Positions 1 through 9,291 of a DNA stretch of 59,485 nucleotides are shown here, one piece after another. The notes beneath the pieces are model-generated. The model was not told the origin of the DNA and did no database searches. It saw only the letters and a program-made list of their open reading frames with translations. The first letter of the stretch is position 1, and each line of letters opens with the position of its first letter. The stretch is from Saprospiraceae bacterium (GTDB lineage: Bacteria > Bacteroidota > Bacteroidia > Chitinophagales > Saprospiraceae), in assembly GCA_029251525.1 (NCBI GenBank), contig JAQXDE010000053.1, positions 1-59,485 of the forward strand, in the 5' to 3' direction. Both the position numbers and the translations under genes were made by a program.

Positions 1-1417
1 ATTCAACCTGTGTAATCGTTCCATTATTATCCGATGCATCTACATTTAAGGCTATCGGATTTAAGTTTAAAAAAAGACCTCCATTAATTGGACTTGTCCA
101 ATTGACGGTTGGTTGCCCATTTTGAATTAAGGTCAAAAAATCTTCCACGACACCATTTTTATCTAAGAACTTCACATCCATCTGACTACCATTTACTTCC
201 AAAATAGTCGATCCTACTTGATCCATTGAATAATACATTACTGGGTGGTTTCCTACCGAAGATGATCCTCCCGCAGAACCAGTTACAACGTAAACAGTAC
301 CTTCTTCACTTGAATTTTGTTGGTATGCACCACTTCCATTTAACTGACCATTTCCTCCATCTATATCATGAAGAACTGGATCGTAAGTATTTGAAAATCC
401 ATAATGTCCATTAATTAACTTGGAACGTTCGTAAGCATGACTATGTCCCGAAAGAACTAAATCCACTCCATAAGATTCACAAATCGGTAATACATTTTCC
501 CTCATTTGAATCATACGTTCTTCACTTGAATCATCGGAATCATGTGATCCTTTTGAATATGGAGGATGATGAAACATAACAATAATCCATTCCTGAGTCG
601 TTGCTGCCAAATCATTTTCCAACCAGGTCAACATAGGGCTACCTGTATTTCTATTTTCATCATGAGAATCTAAAGAAATGACATGAATATTGGCATAATC
701 AAAAGAATAATATTTCTCTGTGTTGGAAGCTAAACCTCCCGCTTCTCCACTTGTTGGAAAAGAAAAAATATCATAATATGCATTATTAAGTCCTGAGCCA
801 TAATAATCATGGTTACCGGGGCAAGACCACGATATTGCATTTTTCAACTTATCAGGATATACATCAAAAAATGCAACTTGGTACTCATTATCAAATCCAT
901 CATCATATGCATTATCTCCTAAAAACAAAACCATGTCAGTATGATTGCTTCCAACATAATTATAATAAGCATCACGAACCATTTCTTGTTCATTATTGGC
1001 AGTTCCACAATCTCCTAGTATCCATGCAGTCACGGGTTGGGAGGAACCTATCGTTGGTGCTGTTTTAAAATAAAAACTTGCGTCGCCATTACCACCTTCC
1101 ATCTGTCCACCATTATCACCTATTGCATAGTAATAAATCGTATTAGCAACCAATCCTGAAACAGTAACTTGATGATCCGTTTGGGAACCGCTGACTACTT
1201 CTGTTTGATTTAAATTATTAACATCTGTTCCATACCAAACGTGGCTATCGGTGCTATTCGATGTACGCCATTTGACTATCGTGCTCGCGGTCGTTCCACT
1301 TTGTAAATATGGGCCACGTATTACTGTCGAAGTTTGAGAAAAGGAATTAAAAGAGAAGAAGAAAGCAATTGAAAGAACAATTGTCATTTTGACAAAACGG
1401 AGGTTGTCAGTTTTCAT
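1..1417 (-). CDS. Purple acid phosphatase-like metallophosphoesterase, C-terminus cut by window edge
   Basis: The reading frame opens at base 1417 and runs off the window start after 472 codons, so the C-terminus is missing. An N-terminal export signal ends near FSFNSFSQ (residue 28); a second Met at residue 11 is an alternative start. A fibronectin-III-like domain (about 32-118) precedes a metallophosphoesterase domain whose metal-binding motifs are all present: GDC (135-137), GDNAYDDG (167-174), GNHDYYG (201-207), HHPPY (283-287) and GHSHAYER (324-331). This order is that of secreted purple acid phosphatases, which hydrolyse phosphate esters outside the inner membrane. From about residue 436 a bacterial Ig-like (Big_7-type) domain begins, so the missing part probably holds more Ig domains and perhaps a T9SS sorting domain. 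The TPR gene upstream ends 64 bases before this start and may be co-transcribed. The true substrate is not visible. Confidence 0.88.
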   Translation of the reverse strand, partial: MKTDNLRFVKMTIVLSIAFFFSFNSFSQTSTVIRGPYLQSGTTASTIVKWRTSNSTDSHVWYGTDVNNLNQTEVVSGSQTDHQVTVSGLVANTIYYYAIGDNGGQMEGGNGDASFYFKTAPTIGSSQPVTAWILGDCGTANNEQEMVRDAYYNYVGSNHTDMVLFLGDNAYDDGFDNEYQVAFFDVYPDKLKNAISWSCPGNHDYYGSGLNNAYYDIFSFPTSGEAGGLASNTEKYYSFDYANIHVISLDSHDENRNTGSPMLTWLENDLAATTQEWIIVMFHHPPYSKGSHDSDDSSEERMIQMRENVLPICESYGVDLVLSGHSHAYERSKLINGHYGFSNTYDPVLHDIDGGNGQLNGSGAYQQNSSEEGTVYVVTGSAGGSSSVGNHPVMYYSMDQVGSTILEVNGSQMDVKFLDKNGVVEDFLTLIQNGQPTVNWTSPINGGLFLNLNPIALNVDASDNNGTITQVE

Positions 1418-1481
1418 TTTGTAAAGGGAATTTAGGAACGGTTTTGGAAATAAACAAAAGGTATTCTACCTAGTGTGTTTT

Positions 1482-2342
1482 TTATTTTGATAGTACATTA
1501 ATTCGTTTTAGAGATTGCACTTCGAGTTTGATTATTTTGGAAGTCATCTGTATTCGTTTTGGTAGTTTATTAATTGCTTCCAAAGTAGCATCATAATGAA
1601 TTTTGGCGAGGTCTATTTCTCCAGCCTTTTCATAAATTGTTGCTTTTTGAAAATGCCATTTTTCTTTTCTCTGAAAATGTTCCGTAATTGTATCAATAGT
1701 CAAAATCGCATTTTCATACTGTTTAGTTCGGACATATAAATCCACTTCTTTCGATTTCAAAACAATATCAAAACCAAACTTCTCCTCCCCTTTTTTTAAC
1801 CAACTCAAAGCCTCAGAAATATTAGAATCATCAGCCAATAGCACCGCTTCAGCAATTGAAATAAAATGAGAAGGATTTGGCTCCAGTAAATTCGACAAGG
1901 CTTTTTCTAAATCCTTTTGGCACAAATCGGGCTGCCCCATTTGCTGGTTTATTTTTGCTCTCGTAATGAGTGCAATCGAATGGTTAGTATAATTTTTTAA
2001 AAATAAATTGACGTGTAAAAGAGCTGCTCTTGCTTCATTATTATCTACAAACAATTGAGCTAATAATAAATCTGTGATGAGAAGGTTTTGATCTAAATTT
2101 CGAGCAAGAAGATAATCTTGTTCTGACTTTTTAGGTTCATTGTGGTTGGCATAGAGTTGTCCTCTCTTTATATGTAAATTTGCACTATGTGGTTCTTTTT
2201 CGATCCGTTTTGAAATACGTTCAATTTGAAGATCTAGATCACCGTGAGCCGATAGAGAAGTGGTAAAGAATAGACATAAATAAAAAAACAACATAATTGT
2301 TTTAATAATGCATATTGAATTATTCCTATGAAAAGAATTCAT
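1482..2342 (-). CDS. Secreted or periplasmic TPR-repeat protein
   Basis: The 286-residue product has a long N-terminal signal (hydrophobic stretch about residues 15-32, then SAHGD) and is almost entirely helical. Tandem 34-residue TPR-like units follow (about 45-255), with recognisable signatures such as LHIKRGQLYANHNEPKKSEQDY and later pairs of helices containing AKINQQMG and KATIYEKAGEIDLAK. TPR arrays bind proteins; no catalytic motif is visible. It lies 64 bases upstream of the phosphoesterase gene on the same strand, so the two are probably one unit, and it might assist export or assembly of that enzyme (inference only). Met17 is an alternative start that would shorten the charged head of the signal. 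Confidence 0.75.
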   Translation of the reverse strand: MNSFHRNNSICIIKTIMLFFYLCLFFTTSLSAHGDLDLQIERISKRIEKEPHSANLHIKRGQLYANHNEPKKSEQDYLLARNLDQNLLITDLLLAQLFVDNNEARAALLHVNLFLKNYTNHSIALITRAKINQQMGQPDLCQKDLEKALSNLLEPNPSHFISIAEAVLLADDSNISEALSWLKKGEEKFGFDIVLKSKEVDLYVRTKQYENAILTIDTITEHFQRKEKWHFQKATIYEKAGEIDLAKIHYDATLEAINKLPKRIQMTSKIIKLEVQSLKRINVLSK

Positions 2343-2529
2343 TAGATGGGTTGTTCGGTTTTGGAAATAATCTTTTATTCTTAAAAGAAATCAAAAATAC
2401 TAATAAATTCTACATATCCTAACTGAAAATATATCGGTACTCATTATCCGAGCCTGACTATAGGGAATGAAATCGAGGATAATTTACCAAGAGTACAATC
2501 TTTTGAATAATCAACACTCAACAAGGAAA

Positions 2530-2584
2530 AACCAATATCCAACAATATAAAGAGTCTTCAGTCCTCCGACATTGGATATTGGTT
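2530..2584. repeat. Palindromic intergenic repeat, 13-bp perfect arms
   Basis: AACCAATATCCAA at 2530-2542 is exactly complementary to TTGGATATTGGTT at 2572-2584, with a 29-base loop; the pairing continues outward over nine more positions with two mismatches. It sits 25 bases downstream of the S9 peptidase stop, so it may also end that transcript. The wording resembles short palindromic repeats scattered between genes in other Bacteroidota, but no second copy was seen in this window. Confidence 0.6.
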
Positions 2585-2609
2585 ATTTCTTGTTCGATAT
2601 TCAGATATA

Positions 2610-5411
2610 TCAATCCTTCTTAAACTCCAACCCTTGCCGAATCCCTTTCTCCATCGCAGGCACTCCCCTTTCCATCCACATCGGTTTCGGTTTTCCTTGC
2701 AAGTAAAAATCAAAAAACTGTTGCATTCTCAAATTAAAATCCTTTCGATTTTGCAATTTCACCGGCCAATGTGGTTCATCATTATAATTTAACATCCATG
2801 CAGGTTTCCCCAACCTACGTAACCCATTAAAAAATTCAATTCCTTGATACCAAGGCACCGCACCATCTTTATCATTATGCAAAATCAGTAAAGGTGTTTC
2901 GATTTTATCAATAAAAAATATCGGAGAATTTTCGATATAACGAACTGGGTATTCCCATGGTGTTCCACCAATTCTACTTTGCGTATGTTCATATTGAAAC
3001 GCTCGACTCATTCCACTCCCCCATCGAATTCCACCGTAAGCAGAAATCATATTGACCACCGGCGCACCTGATTCTGCACATTTAAAAATATTAGATTTGG
3101 TCACAATATATGCAGCTTGGTAACCACCCCAACTATGTCCTTGCATTCCAATATTATCAGCATCTACAAATCCTTTTTCAATCAAGGAAGTCACTCCTGG
3201 AATCACAGCATTGTAGGCACTTTCTCCAGGATAACCTATTCGATAAGGTACATCTGGATTAAAAATCACATACCCACGATTCGAATAGTACGAATAATTG
3301 ATTGTAGAACGATGAGGGTAAGGTGCTCGATGTCGATGCAAAGTATGCGAACTTCTTTCATAAAAATTCACTAACATTGGATACTTTTTATTAGGATCAA
3401 AATTAGCCGGTTTGACTAACAAACCTGTCAATTCCTCCCCATCAAGCGAAGTCCAAGTGTATGGTTCAATGGCTCCCCAACTGTATTCATTTTGTTGTGG
3501 ATTGGCAGCACTAATTTTAATTTCTTGGTTGAAATTATTATTCTTTACCAATATCAAATCGGGAAAAAGTTGAAATGACTCTTTTGTAAATAACAAAAAT
3601 TTCACATCTTTAGCTTTTTGTGGTGAATTAGAAAACGCATAATCACCCTCTACGAGTCTTTGTATTCTTTTATTAAAAAAATTAAAACTTAAATATCCTT
3701 CTTGCTTACTTTTCTCTTTAAAAGAATGTAAAAGTGCCTCTTGTTTCAGATCAATATTTCTCTCTTCTCTATCTAATCGAATATACCGAAAAACTGTAGG
3801 GTCTACCGCCTCTCTACCTTTAGTTAATCGTGTAGGAGGTTCCTCATATTGAGGATGAATTTTCCAAATATCATATCGATCATATAATAAGAGATATTTA
3901 TCATCAGTCGTCCAACCTGCCATTCCAGTATTCCTCGGATGCATTGGGCGATCATTTAACTCATCGTAAAATTTTGAAATTTTGTTATTCGATATTTGGG
4001 TTGTTTTCTTACTTAAAAACGAATATGTGAACCATGCTGTGTCCCTCGGACTATGCCAATAAATATAATTTCCTTTTGGTGACATTTGTGGATTTCCTCG
4101 TACCTCTTTAGCAATTTGTTCCCATTCTCCACCTTCTAAATTCTTGACAAATAAATCTTTATAGGATGGCCAACCCTCCCATGATGTTCTTTCTAAATAG
4201 GGTTTGGAATTAAATCCTACAATCATGTTTGCATTCCCTTCATCACCCAAACCTATATCATCTACCTTCAAATTTGCAAGTTGATAAAACGAATGGCTAG
4301 GAATATCATAAACCGTTAAGTAGGATTTATTTTTATCTCTTTTCAAGTCACTCTCTTGCCTAGTATATAATTTTTTATCGGTGTAACTCCATACTTCCAC
4401 TTGCACAATTTCTTCTTGAAGTAAACTAGTATCTTGTAAAATTGGTGGCGGTGCAACTCCAAAAAACAATCGGTTACCATTTTCTGAGAAAAACAATCTC
4501 CTATTCTTACTAACAATCCAATTTTCATTCAATAAAGTATTTGTATTATTAAAAACCATATTGGCAGTATCAGATTTTCCGTTCCAATAATATAATTGAA
4601 AAGGAGCAACACGTAAATCAGTTGAATCAACATTGGAAAGAAAAGCTGCTTGATTACCTTTCTCATCAAATGTTAAAAATTTATACTCACCTTTTTCTTT
4701 ATAAAGTGTTTTTAATTCTTTTTGAAAAAAGTCGTAGCAGTAGATACCTTCAGAAAAAGTAGAATCATTTCCGGTACTTGAAAACAACATTTTTCCACCT
4801 TCTTCAGAGAGTGTATAATTTTTCACATAAGTAAACATTTGTTCTTCTCCTGATTCCAAGTTTCTAATTGTTAAGCGAGTTCCATTATCGTAAGTTTCTT
4901 TCTTTTTTGGTTTGATAGAAATCGTATCTCCTTTAGTAAATACTTGCTTCTCTTTTAAGTAGGCAATATGACCATTCCATTTTTCTGGTACCTTAAATGA
5001 TTTTACATTAGGAATTTTCATTAATGAATGAGTGGCTAAATTATAAATACCCAAAGTATCCTTTGGCATATCCTTCTTTCTAACCTTATTTCGTTTCATC
5101 ATTTTCACAGAATCCGCAGAAGCTGTAATCTTAAAAATAATGTACTTTGAATCGTCAGTTATCTTGGCATTTTCACCTCTTTCAAAGGTGTATTCTTTTT
5201 TATTTACTGAATTAAAAAATTTAAGCTTCATATCTCCCTCACCTGGTTTCAATTGATAAACTACCCATTCCCCATTATTTGAAATCTTTGGACTTTGAAC
5301 GGTATTCCATTTGGCATATACTGACTCATCCATCATTTTTTTGGATAGATTTTGACTAAAGCTAATATTAACAAGCGTAAAACTGATAAATAGTATTTGG
5401 ATAAATTTCAT
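2610..5411 (-). CDS. S9 family serine peptidase (prolyl oligopeptidase superfamily), exported
   Basis: The 933-residue protein starts with a signal peptide (residues 1-20, ending NISFSQ). Residues about 35-600 form a beta-propeller-like region with repeated strands (for example YIYWHSPRDTAWF). The C-terminal alpha/beta-hydrolase domain has the nucleophile elbow GHSWGG (Ser760), the acid in HNDKDGAVPW (Asp849) and the histidine in NDEPHWP (His881), so the triad is complete and the enzyme should be active. Such S9 enzymes cleave oligopeptides in the periplasm or at the surface. An unusually wide propeller region makes it longer than classic DPP-IV-type members (about 700-750 residues), a form common in Bacteroidota. 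It is transcribed alone, with a 935-base gene-free region upstream. Confidence 0.92.
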   Translation of the reverse strand: MKFIQILFISFTLVNISFSQNLSKKMMDESVYAKWNTVQSPKISNNGEWVVYQLKPGEGDMKLKFFNSVNKKEYTFERGENAKITDDSKYIIFKITASADSVKMMKRNKVRKKDMPKDTLGIYNLATHSLMKIPNVKSFKVPEKWNGHIAYLKEKQVFTKGDTISIKPKKKETYDNGTRLTIRNLESGEEQMFTYVKNYTLSEEGGKMLFSSTGNDSTFSEGIYCYDFFQKELKTLYKEKGEYKFLTFDEKGNQAAFLSNVDSTDLRVAPFQLYYWNGKSDTANMVFNNTNTLLNENWIVSKNRRLFFSENGNRLFFGVAPPPILQDTSLLQEEIVQVEVWSYTDKKLYTRQESDLKRDKNKSYLTVYDIPSHSFYQLANLKVDDIGLGDEGNANMIVGFNSKPYLERTSWEGWPSYKDLFVKNLEGGEWEQIAKEVRGNPQMSPKGNYIYWHSPRDTAWFTYSFLSKKTTQISNNKISKFYDELNDRPMHPRNTGMAGWTTDDKYLLLYDRYDIWKIHPQYEEPPTRLTKGREAVDPTVFRYIRLDREERNIDLKQEALLHSFKEKSKQEGYLSFNFFNKRIQRLVEGDYAFSNSPQKAKDVKFLLFTKESFQLFPDLILVKNNNFNQEIKISAANPQQNEYSWGAIEPYTWTSLDGEELTGLLVKPANFDPNKKYPMLVNFYERSSHTLHRHRAPYPHRSTINYSYYSNRGYVIFNPDVPYRIGYPGESAYNAVIPGVTSLIEKGFVDADNIGMQGHSWGGYQAAYIVTKSNIFKCAESGAPVVNMISAYGGIRWGSGMSRAFQYEHTQSRIGGTPWEYPVRYIENSPIFFIDKIETPLLILHNDKDGAVPWYQGIEFFNGLRRLGKPAWMLNYNDEPHWPVKLQNRKDFNLRMQQFFDFYLQGKPKPMWMERGVPAMEKGIRQGLEFKKD

Positions 5412-6346
5412 GATATAATTATTGGTTTTGAGATATAAAAATAGTAAAAAGCAATAATTATAGTACTATTTCATGAGTTTTTGAACATACCATTCAATAG
5501 GTATTTTGATTTTAACAATAATACTAAATAATATATCCAAAAAAGTTTTCCACATTCTGTATAAATGTGGATAAATATTAATATGTTTCAAAAGTTATTA
5601 TTAAGTTTGCTTTTAAGTTACTCACAATCAAATAATTAACAGATGTTGGTAACTTTTGTTAATTAAATGTTAGAAAGTGAATTTTGGGAATTGTATCTAA
5701 ATAGGTCACCTTAGAGATTATAGTCAAATCAATGTAATTTGGGTGTTTTCTTGTATTAAAATTGAGTGTTTTGTTCTTCAAAATTCATTCAAAAAGGTAT
5801 TAACCTAACAACAATTAACTTCAATAACTTTATTGTTGTTTCTCCAAAGTTTACATGAGTAAAGTAAGAATAGAATGATGCTTGCTAATTTTTTTTACCA
5901 CTTGAATCTGAAATGATAAAGTGAATTGTCCTCGGTCATCAACAAACATTAACATTTTTTAAATCAGCATTTTTAAGCATCCCATCATTCTTAACATTAC
6001 AACAATTACTGGTACTACTACAAGAAGAAGTAGAAAATAAAAGAAGATTTAGGAATTAATTTCCTGAATCTTTTTTTTTGCAACATTTTAAAATTAACTC
6101 CATAATTTTACCAGTTTTATTTTATAACCCTTATCCTTTCTTGTTCCCATGTTCAAAAGTTTATTTTCATTTAAATTGACTCATTTTATCAAATAGTTGG
6201 GTTGAAATTCTAACATAGAAACAGATAATCATTCATTCCAATACCTCTAAAAAAATCGAAATCACTCAAAATTAAAACTGAATAGAATATTTAGTTAGGT
6301 TATTAAATATCAAGTCATTAATTTTGCTTTCCAAAAAAGAAATATA
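5412..6346. other. Gene-free region between S9 peptidase and small membrane protein
   Basis: This AT-rich stretch separates divergent genes and has no convincing ORF. It contains an imperfect hairpin with 11-bp arms (AACAACAATTAA at 5807-5818 and TTATTGTTGTT at 5830-5840) and, about 200 bases later, a strong plus-strand terminator at 6045-6079. Something on the plus strand upstream of that terminator is therefore probably transcribed, but I cannot identify a start codon or a known RNA family. The promoter of the S9 gene must lie near its left end and that of the small membrane gene near its right end; I found no perfect TAnnTTTG box for either. Confidence 0.5.
6045..6079 (+). terminator. Rho-independent terminator of an unidentified transcript
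   Basis: AGATTTAGGAA (6045-6055) pairs with TTCCTGAATCT (6061-6071) through 11 bp with one G-U pair and a 5-base loop, followed by nine T (6071-6079). No ORF precedes it on the plus strand, so it implies a small RNA or a leader. Confidence 0.75.
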
Positions 6347-6646
6347 ATGTTTGAAAAAGATTCTTTAATCTCAGGGTTATTACTCGGTGTCTTTATCCCG
6401 TTTGTAGGTTATGCCCTGGTACTTGAAATTTATGATCAACTAGATGCAGCTGATATAATTAGTGGATTTGGTTCAGGAGATTTTAGACGTCGGACCTCTG
6501 CTCTGTTAGGATTATGCATCAACCTTATTCCTTTTGCATTATTTAATCGAAAAAAATTTTTCTATTCCATGCAAGGGATAATGATTCCAACTATAATTTA
6601 TGCTGGGATATGGTTTTTCTATTTTGGAATTAACATTTTAGACTAA
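6347..6646 (+). CDS. Small membrane protein of unknown function
   Basis: The 99-residue product is mostly hydrophobic, with about three membrane-spanning segments (roughly residues 8-27, 49-66 and 75-96) and a charged loop between the first two (QLDAADIISGFGSGDFRRR). No motif of known function is visible. It precedes lpxB by 117 bases on the same strand, and small membrane proteins next to lpxB are common in Bacteroidota, so a role near lipid A or the envelope is possible but not shown. Confidence 0.65.
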   Translation: MFEKDSLISGLLLGVFIPFVGYALVLEIYDQLDAADIISGFGSGDFRRRTSALLGLCINLIPFALFNRKKFFYSMQGIMIPTIIYAGIWFFYFGINILD

Positions 6647-6763
6647 TTCTATAGTAAAGAATATAGGGTCAGGAAGAAAACCTCTTTTAGACTGGCATTT
6701 GCCCTTGTGATTATTTAAAAAAATAAATTCAACTTTTTAAGAAATTAGAAAGTGTAATTAAAA

Positions 6764-7879
6764 ATGAAATATTATATAATTGCTGGTGAAGCATCGGGGG
6801 ACTTACATGCATCCAATTTAATGAAAGCATTGAATAAGGAAGATAATGAAGCTCAATTTAGATATTGGGGTGGTGACTTGATGGAGGAAATTGGTGGGAA
6901 GTTGGTCAAACATTATCGAGACTTAGCATTTATGGGATTCTTAGAGGTGCTAATGAACTTGAGAACTATTCTCAATAATTTTAAAATATGCAAAGCTGAT
7001 ATTTTAAACTACCAACCAGATGTATTGATTTTAGTAGATTACCCGGGATTCAACTTAAGGATGGCTAAGTGGGCAAAGCAACATAATATCAAAGTCTTTT
7101 ATTATATCTCACCACAGATTTGGGCTTGGAATAGTCGTCGAGTTCATAGTATCAAAAAGAATATCGACAAGATGTTTGTGATTCTACCTTTCGAAAAAGA
7201 TTTTTATAAAAAGTATGATTGTGAAGTTGAATTTGTTGGGCACCCATTATTGGATGTAGTGGCAGAAAAAGAATTAGATTCGAATTTTAGAAGTAAAAAT
7301 GGTCTCTCTGAGAAACCAATTATTGCCCTGCTTCCAGGTAGTCGAAAACAAGAAATTTCGAAAATGCTGGCAAGTATGCTAAGCATAGTGAATGACTTTC
7401 CTGATTATCAATTTATCATTGCAGGTGCTCCTTCAATTACTTTAGACTTCTATAAGTCAACTTTACAAGGCAATGATCATCAAGAGGTTAAAATTATCCA
7501 AAACAACACTTACGAACTTTTACAACATAGTTTTGCAGCCTTGGTAACGAGTGGAACGGCGACTTTGGAGACTGCTCTTTTTAATGTACCACAAGTGGTT
7601 TGTTACAAAGGAAGTCTGATTTCTTATCATATTGCGAAGCGAGTAATTAATGTAAAATATATTTCATTGGTTAATTTGATTGTTAATCATGAAATTGTAA
7701 AAGAGCTGATTCAAAGTGAGCTTAATTCTAAAAATTTAAAAACCGAATTGGGAAAGTTAATGGATGCGCAGACAGTGAAACCCGTGATAGATGGTTATCT
7801 TTTGTTAAAGGAAGAATTAGGTAATTCAGGGGCTTCGAGTAAAGCAGCAAGGAAAATGGTTAAGCTTCTAAACATATAA
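6764..7879 (+). CDS. lpxB: Lipid-A-disaccharide synthase
   Basis: LpxB joins UDP-2,3-diacylglucosamine to lipid X, forming the disaccharide core of lipid A at the inner membrane. The 371-residue length is normal. Family motifs are present in order: the N-terminal AGEASGDLHASNLM, FMGFLEVL, DYPGFNLRMAKWAK, the strongly conserved YYISPQIWAWNSRR with the basic stretch after it, FVGHPLLD, LLPGSRKQEI (donor-binding region) and SGTATLETAL near the C-terminus. The ATG at 6764 gives the conserved N-terminus. Its product should feed the same outer-membrane LPS system as the LptD-like protein at 18.4-21.3 kb. Confidence 0.96.
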   Translation: MKYYIIAGEASGDLHASNLMKALNKEDNEAQFRYWGGDLMEEIGGKLVKHYRDLAFMGFLEVLMNLRTILNNFKICKADILNYQPDVLILVDYPGFNLRMAKWAKQHNIKVFYYISPQIWAWNSRRVHSIKKNIDKMFVILPFEKDFYKKYDCEVEFVGHPLLDVVAEKELDSNFRSKNGLSEKPIIALLPGSRKQEISKMLASMLSIVNDFPDYQFIIAGAPSITLDFYKSTLQGNDHQEVKIIQNNTYELLQHSFAALVTSGTATLETALFNVPQVVCYKGSLISYHIAKRVINVKYISLVNLIVNHEIVKELIQSELNSKNLKTELGKLMDAQTVKPVIDGYLLLKEELGNSGASSKAARKMVKLLNI

Positions 7880-8075
7880 CTACCTGAATTTTTAAGACTC
7901 TGGTTTTAATGTTTTATTAAAAACTAAGTAGAGTTAGTAATAATTTTGTGTTAATTCTTTTATTTTAACTACCCTGCCTTAATCCCATCTATAACTTTCT
8001 ACTCTCTCATATGTTTCATTTTTGAATGAAGAGAACAAATACTTGAATAAGACTAAGGTTTTCTCAAATTTCCTC

Positions 8076-9224
8076 TCAGGAGCTCTTAAGGCTATGTGTT
8101 TTAAAAATAATCCGCTCTATCTCAATGGCTAATTTCTGATTAGAAAAATCAATTTCTAATCTTTCTCTTCTCTTTAATATTTCATTTTCAGAAAATTCTT
8201 TTTGGAAGATTTCATTCAAAATATTTTGAAAATCCTGCGCTGTTTCCCCTATCCAACATAAATTCTCCAGTCCAGTATTTTTTATCATAAAATCATTTAC
8301 AACACAAAACCGACCTTTGAAAAGTGCATTCAACAATTTCAATTTCATACCTGCAGATTGAAAAGATAGCAATATGTTTACGTGAGCATTTTTCATCAAA
8401 CTTTCCATTTCTATGTTAGAAACATTTGCTTTTAAGATAGCATTATTAGTCTTTGTGATGAGTGACTTAAGCTTCCCTGAGGGATTCAAACCTGATACAA
8501 CCAACTGATAATCAACACCTTGCATTATTTTCCTTAATAGAAAAATTACAGCTTGTTCGTTATCCTTTACACTCAAATCTCCATGAAATAAAATATAATC
8601 CCCTCTCCCTTCTTTGATTTCTACTTTTTCATTTGGATGAAATGCCGAAATATAATGAATTGGAATTTTCAAGAATTGTTTTTTTAAATATTCATTATCC
8701 ATTTTTGAGATCGCTAGTATCCCGTCTACATCTTTTATCTTTTTTTCAAAAAATCGAAGTTTTTTGCTTTCTAATTTAAAGTACGCTTTTTTAATATAAT
8801 TACTTTCCATTTTTGCCAAGTGAGCATAATATTGCCACTCAATATTATGCATTCGAATATATTTTTTTCGCTTTGCTAAATTTGGATGATTCAAAAAATA
8901 ACAAGTGTGTAAACCTTCAAAAAGAATTGGATAATTATCTTCTTTTAAATTTTGCAGTAACGTATTTATATCTCTAGTCTTGACGATAAATGGAAGAGTA
9001 GAAAATTGCTTAATTGGACTTAGGGACCTATGATAATAATAAACTTTACTACAAAACTCCTCTAACTCTGGAGCCTCATCTCGGCCATACTCAAAAGCAT
9101 GAAGAATGATGTTAATACCTTGATTATGAAGCCCTTTTATTTTGTAAAAAACGTCTATAACACCTCCGTAGTTAGTAGGAAACGGAATATTAAAAGAAAT
9201 GATATGGAGGATTCTGTTTTCCAA
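8076..9224 (-). CDS. Glycosyltransferase, GT4-like fold
   Basis: The 382-residue soluble protein starts with the pattern of GT-B enzymes that use nucleotide sugars: an N-terminal strand (RILHIISFNIPFP) and then NYGGV, where a glycine-rich loop typically contacts the acceptor. MHNIEW and the following basic helix, GILAISKMDNEYL, and a C-terminal domain with ILFHGDLSVKDN and VSGLNPSGKL also fit GT4/family-1 transferases. The usual C-terminal ExxxxxxxE motif is not clear, and the sugar and acceptor cannot be told. It lies downstream of topA on the same strand but behind topA's terminator, so it is probably expressed separately. Confidence 0.72.
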   Translation of the reverse strand: MENRILHIISFNIPFPTNYGGVIDVFYKIKGLHNQGINIILHAFEYGRDEAPELEEFCSKVYYYHRSLSPIKQFSTLPFIVKTRDINTLLQNLKEDNYPILFEGLHTCYFLNHPNLAKRKKYIRMHNIEWQYYAHLAKMESNYIKKAYFKLESKKLRFFEKKIKDVDGILAISKMDNEYLKKQFLKIPIHYISAFHPNEKVEIKEGRGDYILFHGDLSVKDNEQAVIFLLRKIMQGVDYQLVVSGLNPSGKLKSLITKTNNAILKANVSNIEMESLMKNAHVNILLSFQSAGMKLKLLNALFKGRFCVVNDFMIKNTGLENLCWIGETAQDFQNILNEIFQKEFSENEILKRRERLEIDFSNQKLAIEIERIIFKTHSLKSS

Positions 9225-9239
9225 TTTCTCTAAAAATTA

Positions 9240-9271
9240 AAACCTTCCAGCCCTATTGGATTGGAAGGTTT
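9240..9271 (-). terminator. Terminator downstream of topA
   Basis: AAACCTTCCA (9240-9249) and TGGAAGGTTT (9262-9271) form a perfect 10-bp stem. On the minus strand the stem is followed by TTAATTTTT. It lies 21 bases beyond the topA stop codon and ahead of the glycosyltransferase gene. Confidence 0.75.
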
Positions 9272-9291
9272 CTCATTGATAAAAAATTTAT

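Noticed and set aside
5941-6080. Threonine-type attenuator leader (TTITGTTT) before the terminator
   Set aside because: No start codon precedes it in the frame, the other two frames are just as suggestive, and no threonine or other amino-acid operon follows. Kept only as a possible RNA.
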